A stretch of 64,000 nt of DNA. Origin: Xylanimonas protaetiae. GTDB lineage: Bacteria > Actinomycetota > Actinomycetes > Actinomycetales > Cellulomonadaceae. A program made the position numbers and the translations under genes. Shown here piece after piece: positions 47,864 to 56,909 of the stretch. Numbering within the stretch: position 1 is the stretch's first letter; the number at the start of each line of letters is the position of its first letter. The stretch lies in contig NZ_CP035493.1 of assembly GCF_004135385.1 (NCBI RefSeq), forward strand, positions 3,477,440 through 3,541,439. The letters run 5' to 3'. The notes under the pieces were generated by a model. The model searched no databases. It worked only from the letters and a program-made list of their open reading frames with translations, and was not told where the DNA came from.

Positions 47864-48552
47864 GATCCGACCCCGGTCCGCGTGGTGACGCGGCCCTCGA
47901 CGGTCAGGCGCACCTCGTGGTCGGCGCGGGCGGCCAGGGTCTTGTCGTGGGTCGCGACGACGACGGTCGCACCGGTGGCCGCGTGGTCGACCAACGCCTG
48001 CCACACGATCTCGGCCGAGGTGTCGTCGAGGTTCCCGGTCGGCTCGTCGGCGAACACCACCCGGGGGTCGGTGAGGAGGGCGCGGCAGATCGCAACCCGC
48101 TGGGCCTGCCCTCCCGAGATCTCCCCGGGCCGGTGGTCGCCACGATGCTCGACACCGAACCGGCCCATGAGATCGCGGGCGCGTGCGGTCGCGGTGGCGC
48201 GCGGCATCCCGGCGAACAGTGCCGCGTCGCACACGTTCGCCAGCACGGTGCGTGACGGGTCGAGCAACGCGTCCTGGAACACGAACCCGACGTGCGCGGC
48301 CCGCAGCCGCGACCGGGCAGCGTCAGGCAGGCTCGACGCCGGCCGGCCGTCCCAGACGACCTCCCCGCCCGCAGGGCGCAGCATGAGCGCGAGCAGGTAC
48401 AACAGCGTCGACTTGCCGGACCCGGACGGGCCCGTGAGCGAGCACACCGCCCCGGCCGGCAGGTCGAGGCTCACATCGTCGATCACCGGCACAGCCCCGG
48501 CACGGTAGGCGAACGACAGGCCGCGCGTGCCCACCACGGAGGCCGAGCTCAC
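47860..48552 (-). CDS. ABC transporter ATP-binding protein, cassette B
   Basis: A 230-residue ATPase with Walker A GPSGSGKST, Q-loop VFQDALLDPSRTV, signature [15 protein letters not shown], Walker [13 protein letters not shown] and H-loop VATHDKTL. GTG 48552 overlaps the adaptor stop; its own stop overlaps the permease start. Paralogue of the cassette A ATPase (shared DPSRTV, HRPGE and SGGQAQRVA blocks). Confidence 0.92.
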   Translation of the reverse strand: MSSASVVGTRGLSFAYRAGAVPVIDDVSLDLPAGAVCSLTGPSGSGKSTLLYLLALMLRPAGGEVVWDGRPASSLPDAARSRLRAAHVGFVFQDALLDPSRTVLANVCDAALFAGMPRATATARARDLMGRFGVEHRGDHRPGEISGGQAQRVAICRALLTDPRVVFADEPTGNLDDTSAEIVWQALVDHAATGATVVVATHDKTLAARADHEVRLTVEGRVTTRTGVGS

Positions 48553-49628
48553 CGCCCGGTCCCCGTCCCGGTCGTCTCGTCCGCAAGGACGACGACCGTG
48601 CCCTCCTCGACACCCTCGAGCACCACGGAACCCTGGCCCTGCCCTAGGATCGTCACCGGCGTCCTCGTGCCGTCCGTCAGGACGACGTACGCCTCCCCCG
48701 ACGCCTCGAACCACACGGCCGCGGCGGGCACCCCCGGCCCGGTGACGTCGGGTGTGACGACCTGGCGGGCGTCGAACACGGCCTCGGCCGGGTCGAGCGG
48801 TACCAGGTCGCACCGGTCCGCGCACACCGACGACCCATCCTCCCGGGTCAGGGTCAAGACCCGACTCCCGGACTGGTCGTCACGCGAACCCGCGACGACC
48901 GCCGTCACCGTCTCCTCGCCAAGCGTGACCTCGATCGGCAGCGTCGCGTCCACAGTGACCCCGGTCGGGACCGTCGCGACGAACTGGGGCTCGCCGTCCA
49001 GCACGGACAGCACCGCGTCACCGTCCGCTACCCGTGCCCCCACCCCGAACCCCTCGGCCACCTGAACACGCGCGGGAAGCGCAGACGCGAACACGATGTC
49101 CGCGGCACGGACCACACCGTCCCGCTCGACACCCAGGCTCTTCTGCCAAGCCCGCACCGCCATCGCTGTCGCGGCGTCGAAGTCGCCGTCCGCCTCGCCC
49201 GTCAGGAACCCCGCACCGGTCAGGAACCGCTGCACCTGGACCACGTCTGCGCCCTTCGCGCCCTGGGACAGGTCCCGGAACGCGGGCACCTCCCCCACGG
49301 CCGCGACCACCGGCCGCAGGCCCACCGAGTACAAGCGGTCACCGGCATTCACGGTGCCGCCGTCAGCGACGTCGACCGACGTCAGCACGCCCACCGCTGC
49401 GCCCACACCGAACGGGCGCGCGTCCCACACGGCGGAAACCGGGACGGGCAACGACCTGCCCACGGTCAGCTCCTCGACCGTCACCGTCGCCGGGACGTCG
49501 ATCGACTCGTCGACCTGCGGTGCGACGAACGCCCACCGCCCGAACACGACCCCCAGACCAGCCGCGACCACCACGGCCAGCACCCACGGCAACGAACGCG
49601 GGCGCACCCGTGCCCGACCGTCAGCCAT
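48549..49628 (-). CDS. Peptidoglycan-binding / HlyD-like adaptor, cassette B
   Basis: A 359-residue signal-anchored protein (LPWVLAVVVAAGLGVVFGRWA) with a HlyD-like region (VGVLTSVDVADGGTVNAGDRLYSV), a PG_binding_1 module (ADVVQVQRFLTGAGFLTGEADGDFDAATA...AVRAWQKSLG) and a C-terminal barrel with the pair CADRC, as in the cassette A adaptor (CGAEC). ATG 49628 overlaps the lipoprotein gene by 8 bp. It should connect the permease with the cell wall. Confidence 0.82.
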   Translation of the reverse strand: MADGRARVRPRSLPWVLAVVVAAGLGVVFGRWAFVAPQVDESIDVPATVTVEELTVGRSLPVPVSAVWDARPFGVGAAVGVLTSVDVADGGTVNAGDRLYSVGLRPVVAAVGEVPAFRDLSQGAKGADVVQVQRFLTGAGFLTGEADGDFDAATAMAVRAWQKSLGVERDGVVRAADIVFASALPARVQVAEGFGVGARVADGDAVLSVLDGEPQFVATVPTGVTVDATLPIEVTLGEETVTAVVAGSRDDQSGSRVLTLTREDGSSVCADRCDLVPLDPAEAVFDARQVVTPDVTGPGVPAAAVWFEASGEAYVVLTDGTRTPVTILGQGQGSVVLEGVEEGTVVVLADETTGTGTGR

Positions 49629-50235
49629 CGTCGCCCGTCGGAGCAAGCACCCAGAAGCTCGGGCCCGGCTGCGGGCACGCCGTCATCAGCGCCGCCACCT
49701 CGTCCTGCGTCATGCTCGCACCGCCCACCCCGCCCAGCATGGCCTCGTACGGGTTCCACGCCGACACGGGCTCGGAGTCCTTCCACGCCTCCTCGCTCGG
49801 AGCCTCGGGCACCTCGAACCCGTGCGCCACGATGCACTCACGCAACTGGATCACCCGCTGATACGCCGCCGCGTCGAACGCCCACAACTGATGCTCCGGC
49901 AACGACACCCGCGCGTTGCACTCCGCCGCAGCCGCATCCACGCGCGCCTGGACCCCCGCCGGAACCTGACCGGTCTCGTCCGCGAGGTTGACCATGCCGA
50001 CGGTGCCGCCGCCGATGCTCCGCACACCCTCCAGACCGAACTCGGCATAACACGCGATCATCGCGGACTGGAACTCCTCGTCCGACTGACGCACCTGCGC
50101 CATCCAGCCCGGAGCAACCCAACCCTGCGCAGCCGGAAGCCCGCGGTCGTCAGCCCCGCAGCCCCCCAGCACCACGGCGCCCCCGACGAGTGCGACGACG
50201 ACGCCGACCCGCCGGGGGCTGTCCTGCTGACCCAT
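49621..50235 (-). CDS. Lipoprotein with WMA/PSEE motifs (paralogue 3), cassette B
   Basis: A 204-residue lipoprotein with a clear signal (RRVGVVVALVGGAVVLGGC, lipobox LGGC). Mature chain has VAPGWMAQVRQSDEEFQSAM, ECIVAHGFEVPEAPSEEAWKD, and ACPQPGPSFW near the end, the same pattern as its two paralogues. ATG 50235 shares one base with the peptide stop (TGATG), so peptide and lipoprotein are translated together, exactly as in cassette A. Confidence 0.78.
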   Translation of the reverse strand: MGQQDSPRRVGVVVALVGGAVVLGGCGADDRGLPAAQGWVAPGWMAQVRQSDEEFQSAMIACYAEFGLEGVRSIGGGTVGMVNLADETGQVPAGVQARVDAAAAECNARVSLPEHQLWAFDAAAYQRVIQLRECIVAHGFEVPEAPSEEAWKDSEPVSAWNPYEAMLGGVGGASMTQDEVAALMTACPQPGPSFWVLAPTGDDG

Positions 50236-50549
50236 CACGTGCCGCAGTACCCGATGCCGGCGGTCGCCCCGGCGCCGCTCACCGACCAGCTCCCGGACGA
50301 GTAAGCACCGACCACGGTGTACTGGACGCCCGTCTTCTGCGTGGAGTCGGTGAACGAGTGGCCAGCAGCGTAGACAGTGATCGAGCCGGTACCACCCTTC
50401 GTCCCCGTCGACTTCACGAAGATGCTGCCGGGACACGTCTGGGTCCCACTCCACGTCCCAGCGAGCGCAGGAGAAGCCATGGCTACTCCCCCGACTCCAA
50501 TGGCGCCGGCCACACCGACGACCGCCAGCTTGCGCATGAAACGATGCAC
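50235..50549 (-). CDS. Secreted small peptide, cassette B
   Basis: A 104-residue precursor starting at GTG 50549 with GGAGG just upstream (an internal ATG at 50537 is possible). Signal peptide MRKLAVVGVAGAIGVGG...SPALA is cut before GTWSG. The mature chain of about 74 residues is dominated by Gly, Ser and Thr, has one Cys at TQTC and one at GYCGT, and alternates small and aromatic residues like a beta-sheet protein. First gene of cassette B. The two end-placed cysteines and an N-terminal Trp are shared with the cassette A peptide. Confidence 0.72.
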   Translation of the reverse strand: MHRFMRKLAVVGVAGAIGVGGVAMASPALAGTWSGTQTCPGSIFVKSTGTKGGTGSITVYAAGHSFTDSTQKTGVQYTVVGAYSSGSWSVSGAGATAGIGYCGT

Positions 50550-51142
50550 TCTGACCTCCTTCTTCTCTGCGGACGACCCTGCCCGAGCACACATGGTGGC
50601 AGGCGGAACTCCAGCCGCCATCGTGTCGCTTGACTCTCCGGCCGATCTTCACGGAGTTGCTTTCGGTCCCACGCTGGCGCCCTGGGACGTCAACGCGCTG
50701 GTCAACGCATTGCGCTCACCACGCCCTTACGATGCCGCGACCGCGTCAAGTGATGGAACGCGCCAAGCGCGCTGTCCTGCCAACTTCGTCCAAACGGACG
50801 ACGTCACCGCCGTCGGCATATCGCGCACCATCCTCCCCACCACCGGTTCACTGGCAAGAGGCCACCGATCCCGAGAACTGAGGGCGAACGAGCGGAAGCC
50901 CGCTCGCAGCGACGCTGAACGCGCTCTGGAGCCGGCTGACCGTAGACCTCACCGGTGACCGCGGCCCGGACGCCTCTTCGTCGAGGAACCGTCACAGTCA
51001 CACCGGGTGCACCGCGAATGGGTCGTGCCGACACTCGTCGTGCCGTTGCGCTTGAGACTGGCACCGAATACCGAACACATCCTTGGATGGCCGGCACCCG
51101 CTCGGTTCATGCTTCCAGGGACTGACGAACCGGCAAGGATCC
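50550..51142. other. Non-coding region upstream of cassette B
   Basis: No supported gene in 593 bp. It should contain the cassette B promoter near 50575-50650, where the composition becomes less GC-rich, but no clear -35/-10 pair was identified. Short overlapping frames on both strands lack ribosome sites and family features. Confidence 0.45.
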
Positions 51143-51427
51143 CTAGAACCGAGGCAGGGAGAGCAGACTGTCGGTCCACACCCCGTTCGCCTGCGTCCGC
51201 AAGTAGGGCTCCCCACGGTGAGGCTTGACGACGCCGACAGACACCACCGTTCCAGCGGACTCTACGAAGGCCCTGCCGCCCTCCTTGTCAATCCATTCGA
51301 CCATCGCGGCCTTCGAACTCGCGTACGCTTTCCCGATCTCGCTGCTGACCCACGCGTAGTGGGTGATGTGCTCGTGGTCAACGTTGCCGTTGCCAGATAG
51401 CCGGATATGGGTGATGCGCACGGACAC
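51143..51427 (-). CDS. DUF3892 domain protein
   Basis: A 94-residue protein. The opening SVRITHIRLSGNGNVDHEHITHYAWV fits the DUF3892 family, small proteins of unknown function common in defence and accessory regions. GTG 51427 is preceded by GGAGGAG at good spacing, which decides the start against the long upstream frame. It stands alone between cassette B and the lanthipeptide two-component genes. No partner gene is obvious. Confidence 0.72.
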   Translation of the reverse strand: MSVRITHIRLSGNGNVDHEHITHYAWVSSEIGKAYASSKAAMVEWIDKEGGRAFVESAGTVVSVGVVKPHRGEPYLRTQANGVWTDSLLSLPRF

Positions 51428-51965
51428 GCTCAGCTCCTCCTCGTGAGATCGACCTCCGCTCGCCCGGGCAAGAAGCGCCGACGGGCAAGTGTCATCGCCG
51501 CCCAGCGCCGTCGACGCCACGAAACCTGCAAGGGAGCCTGCATACCCGGTCTTCCGCGGCATGGGACGCGGCGGAGATGCCATTGCCGCCCCGTCTGGAT
51601 CGAGTCCGACTCTAGGAGCTGGCCCGCACGCGGCAACGAGGAACGGCACGCCATCCTGCATGTGGCCGATCTGTAGAGACGCCTCTGACCTCGAGCTTCA
51701 CCCGTCCAGCGGAGCTCGACGCATCTGCTCCCGGTCACATGCCATTCATCCATTCAGACGAACGGTGGCTCTGGGGCACTCCAGTCGGCGAAGCCCTGGG
51801 CATGTTGCCCGAGCGGAGAGGCGCGCACGGGTGTCGATCGAGGTTCCTGGATGTTCCAGGAAGGGAGCACCGAACCGCTACGCCCAGACCCGGGACGCCA
51901 GTCCGGGCGCACGCAGATGGGATGCTGAAGACTTGGCGCCGCAGATCCGGGAGATGTAGGTCGTT
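51428..51965. other. Intergenic region before the lanthipeptide regulator genes
   Basis: A 538-bp divergent gap without a supported gene, less GC-rich than the chromosome outside the island. It must hold the promoters of the DUF3892 gene and the kinase operon. Frames seen here lack ribosome sites; a long antisense frame over the kinase is a composition artefact. Confidence 0.45.
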
Positions 51966-53258
51966 ATGGGTGTCGTGAGACGGAAGGGCCTGACCCGCAG
52001 GCGTGGCCGAGAGGACGCGGGATCCGCCTGGGCCGTTGCCGTAGTGGTCTTCGGCGCGAGCGTGGCGCAGGCACTGAGCGAGATCATCCCTGCGTGGGGG
52101 ATGGCGATCGACTGGCCGCGGGCTGGCGTGATCTCCCAGCCACTCTTCGTCGCCCTCCTCCTCGCCGGGTTGGCGCTCGCCTGTGCCGGCGTCGTGCTGG
52201 CTCGCAGGAGCCCCGTCGCTGGGTGGTTGCTCGCGTTGGGCACCTATGCGGCGCTCGTCTTTGGGCTCGACGCGCCGGCGTGGCTCGACGCGTGCGCGCT
52301 GCCGCTGGCCGTCGCAGTCTTCCTGCTCGCCGAGCGGGGTCCGGTCCTGCGCGGTTTGTGGGTCGGTGGGGTCACGCTCGTGGCGGGCGGTCTTGTCAAC
52401 TGGGTATGGGCGGTCGTGGTTGCCGGTGCTCCAGCCCCAGAGGCAAGCCTCTTCCTCGTGCGCGTTCTTGCGGCGTTCGCGCCTCTCGTCTCTGCTGGGG
52501 CGGTGCTCGGCGCGCTGCATGGAAGGCAGTCGCGTCGAGCCGACGCGGCGCGCGCCGAGGCCGAGTCGGTGCGCCTGGGTCAGGAGCGGCAGCTGATGCA
52601 GGCACGTGAGGCCGAGCGGGCACGCATCGCGCAGGAGCTTCACGACGTTGCCGCCCAGCATCTGGCGGGTCTCTTGTCGCTCGCCGACGCAGCCGTTGAC
52701 CTCGCCGGTGACCAACCGGCCACAGCCGTTGCGCTGGTCACGGAGGTGAGAGCGGAGGGCCGGTTCGCGGCGGCGAGCATCTATGGGGCTCTGAGCGACC
52801 TCCGGTCGCCGGAGGCGCAGCGCGTGGCGCCCACGCCCGGGGTCGACAAGATCGCCGACCTCGTAGACAGCTGGGGTGCGCGCGGGATGACCGTGGACCT
52901 CACCGTCGTCGGTGACGTGACCGAGCTGCCTCTGGTGGTGTCCGCGACCGCTTACCGAGCCGTGCAGGAAGCACTGGCGAACGCCGCGAAGTACGCGCGA
53001 GGCTCGACGGTGTCAGTCAGTGTTCTGACGGACGCAGCACGGTTCACGGTGGCCGTCGAGAACGGACCCTCACCTGCGACGTCGCACGGCGAGGCGGGCA
53101 CGACGGGCTTAGGGTGGGGCCTGACCGGCCTGCGCCAGCGTGCAGCCCTTCTCGGAGGGGTGCTCAGCGCCGGACCAAGCGAGCAAGACGGATGGCGCGT
53201 CTCCGTCCAGATCCCCCTGGCGGAGCCCGCGACGACAGACGCACAGACCGCACACTGA
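51966..53258 (+). CDS. Sensor histidine kinase of the lanthipeptide locus
   Basis: A 430-residue kinase. About six hydrophobic segments fill residues 20-180, followed by a coiled linker (ADAARAEAESVRLGQERQLMQAREAERARI), the HisKA_3 box AQELHDVAAQHLAGLL, and an ATPase domain with QEALANAAKYARG and GWGLTGLRQRAALLGG. Start at ATG 51966 has only a moderate GGAG-like site, so a slightly different start is possible. It is followed after 4 bp by its response regulator and then by the lanthipeptide synthetase. Confidence 0.87.
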   Translation: MGVVRRKGLTRRRGREDAGSAWAVAVVVFGASVAQALSEIIPAWGMAIDWPRAGVISQPLFVALLLAGLALACAGVVLARRSPVAGWLLALGTYAALVFGLDAPAWLDACALPLAVAVFLLAERGPVLRGLWVGGVTLVAGGLVNWVWAVVVAGAPAPEASLFLVRVLAAFAPLVSAGAVLGALHGRQSRRADAARAEAESVRLGQERQLMQAREAERARIAQELHDVAAQHLAGLLSLADAAVDLAGDQPATAVALVTEVRAEGRFAAASIYGALSDLRSPEAQRVAPTPGVDKIADLVDSWGARGMTVDLTVVGDVTELPLVVSATAYRAVQEALANAAKYARGSTVSVSVLTDAARFTVAVENGPSPATSHGEAGTTGLGWGLTGLRQRAALLGGVLSAGPSEQDGWRVSVQIPLAEPATTDAQTAH

Positions 53259-53262
53259 CCCC

Positions 53263-53928
53263 GTGACCAACACCCAGTCGATCCGCGTCCTGATTGCCGA
53301 CGACAACGCCGTCGTGCGCCGCGGGCTCCGAATGCGCCTGAACCACGCCGAAGGCATCCAGGTCATCGGCGAGGCGTCGAACGGCCGCGACGCCGTGACG
53401 ATCGCGCGACGAGAGAACGCAACAGTCGTCCTGATGGATCTCGAGATGCCGGGAGACGGACTCAAGGCCACGCGCGCGCTGGCCGGACCGGGCGTCGAGA
53501 ACCCGATACGAGTCATCGCACTGACCGCGCACGCGGAGCCCGCCTGGGTCATCCAGGCGCTGGAGTCCGGGGCGGTCGGCTACATCCTCAAGCACGACAT
53601 GCGCCGTGTCACCGCCGCCATCGAGGCCGCCGCCCGCGGTGAGTCGCCCCTCTCGGCCGGCGTTGCCGCCCCCGTCATCCACGAGTTCACCCGCCGCAGG
53701 ACGACCGACATCGCCGCAGACGAGTCGATCGGAATGCTCTCGCCCGCCGAGCTCGCAGCGGTGACACAGCTCACGCGCGGGCGCACATCCAACGAGGAGA
53801 TCGCAGCCGCCCTGTTCCTCTCAGTGAACACCGTGCGCTCTCAGCTTTCGTCCGCGCTGCGGAAGACAGGCCTGTCGGATCGGACGCAACTCGCTCTGTG
53901 GGGGGTTCGCCGCGGACTCGATCGGTGA
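53263..53928 (+). CDS. LuxR-family response regulator of the lanthipeptide locus
   Basis: A 221-residue regulator: receiver with LIADDNAVVRRGL, acceptor Asp in VVLMDLEMPGDG, Lys in YILKHDM; LuxR HTH in LSPAELAAVTQLTRGRTSNEEIAAALFLSVNTVRSQL. GTG 53263 follows the kinase stop by 4 bp. By position it is the counterpart of RamR/AmfR, which activates the SapB/AmfS lanthipeptide genes, although RamR-type regulators usually lack a dedicated kinase nearby. Confidence 0.88.
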   Translation: MTNTQSIRVLIADDNAVVRRGLRMRLNHAEGIQVIGEASNGRDAVTIARRENATVVLMDLEMPGDGLKATRALAGPGVENPIRVIALTAHAEPAWVIQALESGAVGYILKHDMRRVTAAIEAAARGESPLSAGVAAPVIHEFTRRRTTDIAADESIGMLSPAELAAVTQLTRGRTSNEEIAAALFLSVNTVRSQLSSALRKTGLSDRTQLALWGVRRGLDR

Positions 53929-54070
53929 CACGGCATGCGGCTGCCGCGGTAGTCCGTCTGGATGAAATCCGCCACCCAATCATGCGTTCTCGGTGCTCCT
54001 AGACCCGTCGCATCGGTCTCCAATGTGCCAGCGAGTTCCGCCGCGGCCTCGCGCTCCGCTCACGAGAACC

Positions 54071-56770
54071 ATGGAGTGTCGGCAGTTGGACCCGATGATC
54101 GCCCACTTCGCAACGACCGATGCTCTGTTCTACGACAGACCCAGCACCGCTGCCGACGAACCGTCCTTCTCCGTCGCCGATCTCGACTGGGTGGGCTGGC
54201 AACACGACAACCGGGAACCGTGGAGCCACTGGCACCCGATCGGAGTCTGGCTACCTGACCAGGGCTGGAAGGTGCACGTCAGCACCGTCGCGCGGTCCGC
54301 CGACGAGGTACTCCGGCGGGTCTCAGAGTTCTGCTGGACGCACCGCCTCAGCTTCAAGCACCTCGAAGGCCATGCGCAGCTGGCAACGGTGAATGCGAAG
54401 GACGCAGATCGCGGGTCTGCGGGGAAGTTCATCACGGTCTACCCCGAGGACCAGGAGCGCCTGCATCTCACGCTGACCGGCCTCGACGCCGTGGTCGGCG
54501 GCATGCCAGGCCCGTACATCCTGTCCGACCTTCGCTGGCGCAACGGGCCGGTCTACACGCGCTTCGGCGCCTTCAAGAAGATGTGGACCCGCGACGACCG
54601 CGGCCAACCCATCCCCGCCCTGCGTCATCCGGCGGGGCACGCGGTCGAGGATCCACGCACCGCTGGCTTCACCCCGCCGCCGTGGGTGCCGATGCCGAAC
54701 TTCCTGGAGCGGCCGCTCGCATCGCTGAGTGATGCTGCACCGCCAGCCGACTTCGGGTACGACATCACACGAGTCCTGCACTACTCGAACGCCGGTGGCG
54801 TGTACGAGGCGCGCGGCAAGAACGGGGAGCGCGTCGTCCTCAAGGAGGGTCGCCCGCATGCTGGCATCACGCCCGACGGGCGCGATGCGGCAACACGCGT
54901 CAGCGACGAGGAGGCGGCCCTACTGACTCTGGCTGGCCCCGACGTCGTTGCGGTGAGGGACGCATTCACGCTCCACGGCCACCGGTTCCTTGCACTTGAG
55001 CACGTCGAGGGCACGCCCCTCAACGCCGAGATCGCCCGCCGCAGTCCGTCGATCCATGCAGACTCGACGCCGTCTGACTACGCCGCCTACCGGGAGTGGG
55101 CGCTGCGCATCTCCGACGCACTCTCCCGAGCCGTGTCTCGCTTGCACGCCGCCGGGCACGTCCACGGTGATCTGCACCCGCGCAACGTGATCGTCCGTCC
55201 CGACGGACACATCGTCCTGATCGACTTCGAGATGGCACGGCCGGCGACCGAGCACACGACGACCCTCGTCGGAGCTCCGGGGTTCGTCGCACCAGACCGT
55301 CGCGGAGGCACGGCCGCGGACCGTTACGCACTCGCCTGCATCAGGGCAGCCCTGTTCACGCCGCTCACGGCCCTGATTCCTCTGGACTCGCTGAAGGCCC
55401 GGGACCTCCTCGAGAACGCGATGGTCACGTACAACCTGGACGACGCGTGGATCGGTGCCCAGCTGGCGGACCTTGGCCTCTCGAGACGCGACGCCGGGCG
55501 GCGCGGTGCAGGCCATGACCTTGCCCGCCTTGGCCCGGCGGGTGATTGGGACACGACGACACAGACTGGGATCGCGGCTGTCCAGCACCGCATCGACCGG
55601 GCCCTCCATTGGTCGGCGGACCTCAGCCGCGTCGATCGCCTCTGGCCAGGTGACCCCCAGCAGTTCCACGAGAACGGCATGGGCCTGGCGCACGGAGCAG
55701 CCGGCGTGGTCCACGCCCTGGCCTCCGCCAACCTCGACGTCCCCGCTGGCGCACTCGACTGGCTCACCGCAGCGGCGAGTCGTCCCAACCCCACAACTGG
55801 CGAGCGGCCGGTAGGCCTGTTCGACGGGCTCGCTGGCGTCGCATGGCTGCACCGCCACCATGGCCGAACGACTGATGCCGACTCGATCCTTGACACGCTT
55901 CGCACCACCGACCTCGACTCGCTCGGCCCTGACCTCTACAGCGGCCTACCGGGCCTCGGGCTCCTGCTTGTCGCCGAGAGCCCCCGTCATCCGGAGCTCC
56001 TCGACCGCGCTGACGCGATCGCGAGCCGCCTGACGGACTACCACACCACCCAGCGCCCGCGCCTCGACCCCACCGTGACGGCCCATGTCGCACGAACGGA
56101 TCACGCGGGACTCATGTGGGGCGCATCCGGGACCGCGCTCTTCGCGCTGCGCCTCTACGAGCGCACGAGTGACGCGCGGCACCTGCACCTAGCGATGGAC
56201 GCACTCGACTACGACCTCGCGCACTGCGCCGTCGCCGACGACGGATCGCTCCAGGTCAACGAAGGGTGGCGCCTCAACCCCTACCTGGCATCGGGCTCAG
56301 TCGGCGTCGGCCTGGTGGCAGCGCAAGCCCTTCGACACGCACCCGACCCCGAGAGGTACGTCGTCGCAATCGACGGCATCACCCGCGCCGCGTCCGCACC
56401 CTTCACGATTGAGTCCGGTCTCTTCTACGGCCGCGCAGGGATGGTTCACTACCTCTTGGCGCTGAGCCGCCTCGGCCTTGCAACCGAGGCATCCGCCGAG
56501 GCAGTGACTCGCCACGTCGACCAGTTCCGCCTCCACGCGCTACGGCACGGCGACGGCATCGGCTTCCCCGGGCGAGGTCTCATGCGCATGTCGTGCGACC
56601 TCGCCACCGGGTCTGCGGGGATCCTCACCGCACTCCGTGCCCACGAGCTCGCTGCGTTCGATCCACTCGCCCCCGGGTGGAGCGACCTCGTGCCGCTCCT
56701 CCTTCCCACGCAACAGCCTCACGACGCCGACCCACGCGCCGTGGCCCTCACTGCCACCGGAAGGAGGTGA
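54071..56770 (+). CDS. Class III lanthipeptide synthetase LanKC
   Basis: A synthetase of about 899 residues: N-terminal lyase region (first about 240 residues), a Ser/Thr-kinase domain with ATP loop NAGGVYEARGKNGERVVLKEG, catalytic HGDLHPRNV (H365, D367) and metal-binding DFE (D385), then a LanC-like cyclase with GLMWGASGTALF, LASGSVGVGLVAA and YGRAGMVHYLL. The zinc ligands (Cys, Cys-His) of class I, II and IV cyclases are absent, which places it in class III. ATG 54071 or 54095 may be the start. It would phosphorylate and dehydrate Ser residues of the next gene's peptide and form labionin or lanthionine rings. Confidence 0.9.
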   Translation: MECRQLDPMIAHFATTDALFYDRPSTAADEPSFSVADLDWVGWQHDNREPWSHWHPIGVWLPDQGWKVHVSTVARSADEVLRRVSEFCWTHRLSFKHLEGHAQLATVNAKDADRGSAGKFITVYPEDQERLHLTLTGLDAVVGGMPGPYILSDLRWRNGPVYTRFGAFKKMWTRDDRGQPIPALRHPAGHAVEDPRTAGFTPPPWVPMPNFLERPLASLSDAAPPADFGYDITRVLHYSNAGGVYEARGKNGERVVLKEGRPHAGITPDGRDAATRVSDEEAALLTLAGPDVVAVRDAFTLHGHRFLALEHVEGTPLNAEIARRSPSIHADSTPSDYAAYREWALRISDALSRAVSRLHAAGHVHGDLHPRNVIVRPDGHIVLIDFEMARPATEHTTTLVGAPGFVAPDRRGGTAADRYALACIRAALFTPLTALIPLDSLKARDLLENAMVTYNLDDAWIGAQLADLGLSRRDAGRRGAGHDLARLGPAGDWDTTTQTGIAAVQHRIDRALHWSADLSRVDRLWPGDPQQFHENGMGLAHGAAGVVHALASANLDVPAGALDWLTAAASRPNPTTGERPVGLFDGLAGVAWLHRHHGRTTDADSILDTLRTTDLDSLGPDLYSGLPGLGLLLVAESPRHPELLDRADAIASRLTDYHTTQRPRLDPTVTAHVARTDHAGLMWGASGTALFALRLYERTSDARHLHLAMDALDYDLAHCAVADDGSLQVNEGWRLNPYLASGSVGVGLVAAQALRHAPDPERYVVAIDGITRAASAPFTIESGLFYGRAGMVHYLLALSRLGLATEASAEAVTRHVDQFRLHALRHGDGIGFPGRGLMRMSCDLATGSAGILTALRAHELAAFDPLAPGWSDLVPLLLPTQQPHDADPRAVALTATGRR

Positions 56771-56774
56771 ACCC

Positions 56775-56897
56775 ATGGGCTTCCTCCTCAGCCTCCAGAC
56801 CCTCGAGACCGACGATCAGGACCGGTCCGGCGTCGCTCCCGTCAGCACGTACAGCTTGACGCTATGCGTCAGCTCGCTGTCGCAGTCCCTCTGCTGA
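56775..56897 (+). CDS. SapB/AmfS-like class III lanthipeptide precursor
   Basis: A 40-residue precursor. The leader MGFLLSLQTLETDD holds the LxLQxLE helix recognised by class III synthetases. The core has two S-x2-S-x3-C labionin motifs, S24-S27-C31 and S33-S36-C40, spaced like those of SapB and AmfS, and the final Cys is the last residue. AAGGAGG at 56761-56767 overlaps the LanKC stop, four bases before the ATG, so it is coupled and strongly translated. It is too short for ordinary gene calling. Product could be a surface-active morphogen or an antimicrobial. Confidence 0.93.
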   Translation: MGFLLSLQTLETDDQDRSGVAPVSTYSLTLCVSSLSQSLC

Positions 56898-56909
56898 TCG
56901 GCCGTCAGG

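Noticed and set aside
44897-50549. Calling the two small secreted peptides lactococcin 972-family bacteriocins
   Set aside because: The gene context with MacB-type transporters is similar, but the sequences have cysteines and lack the usual lactococcin 972 pattern.
51735-52715. 326-codon minus-strand frame across the lanthipeptide histidine kinase
   Set aside because: It is antisense to a convincing kinase, is Arg/His/Glu-rich without any domain and has no ribosome site.
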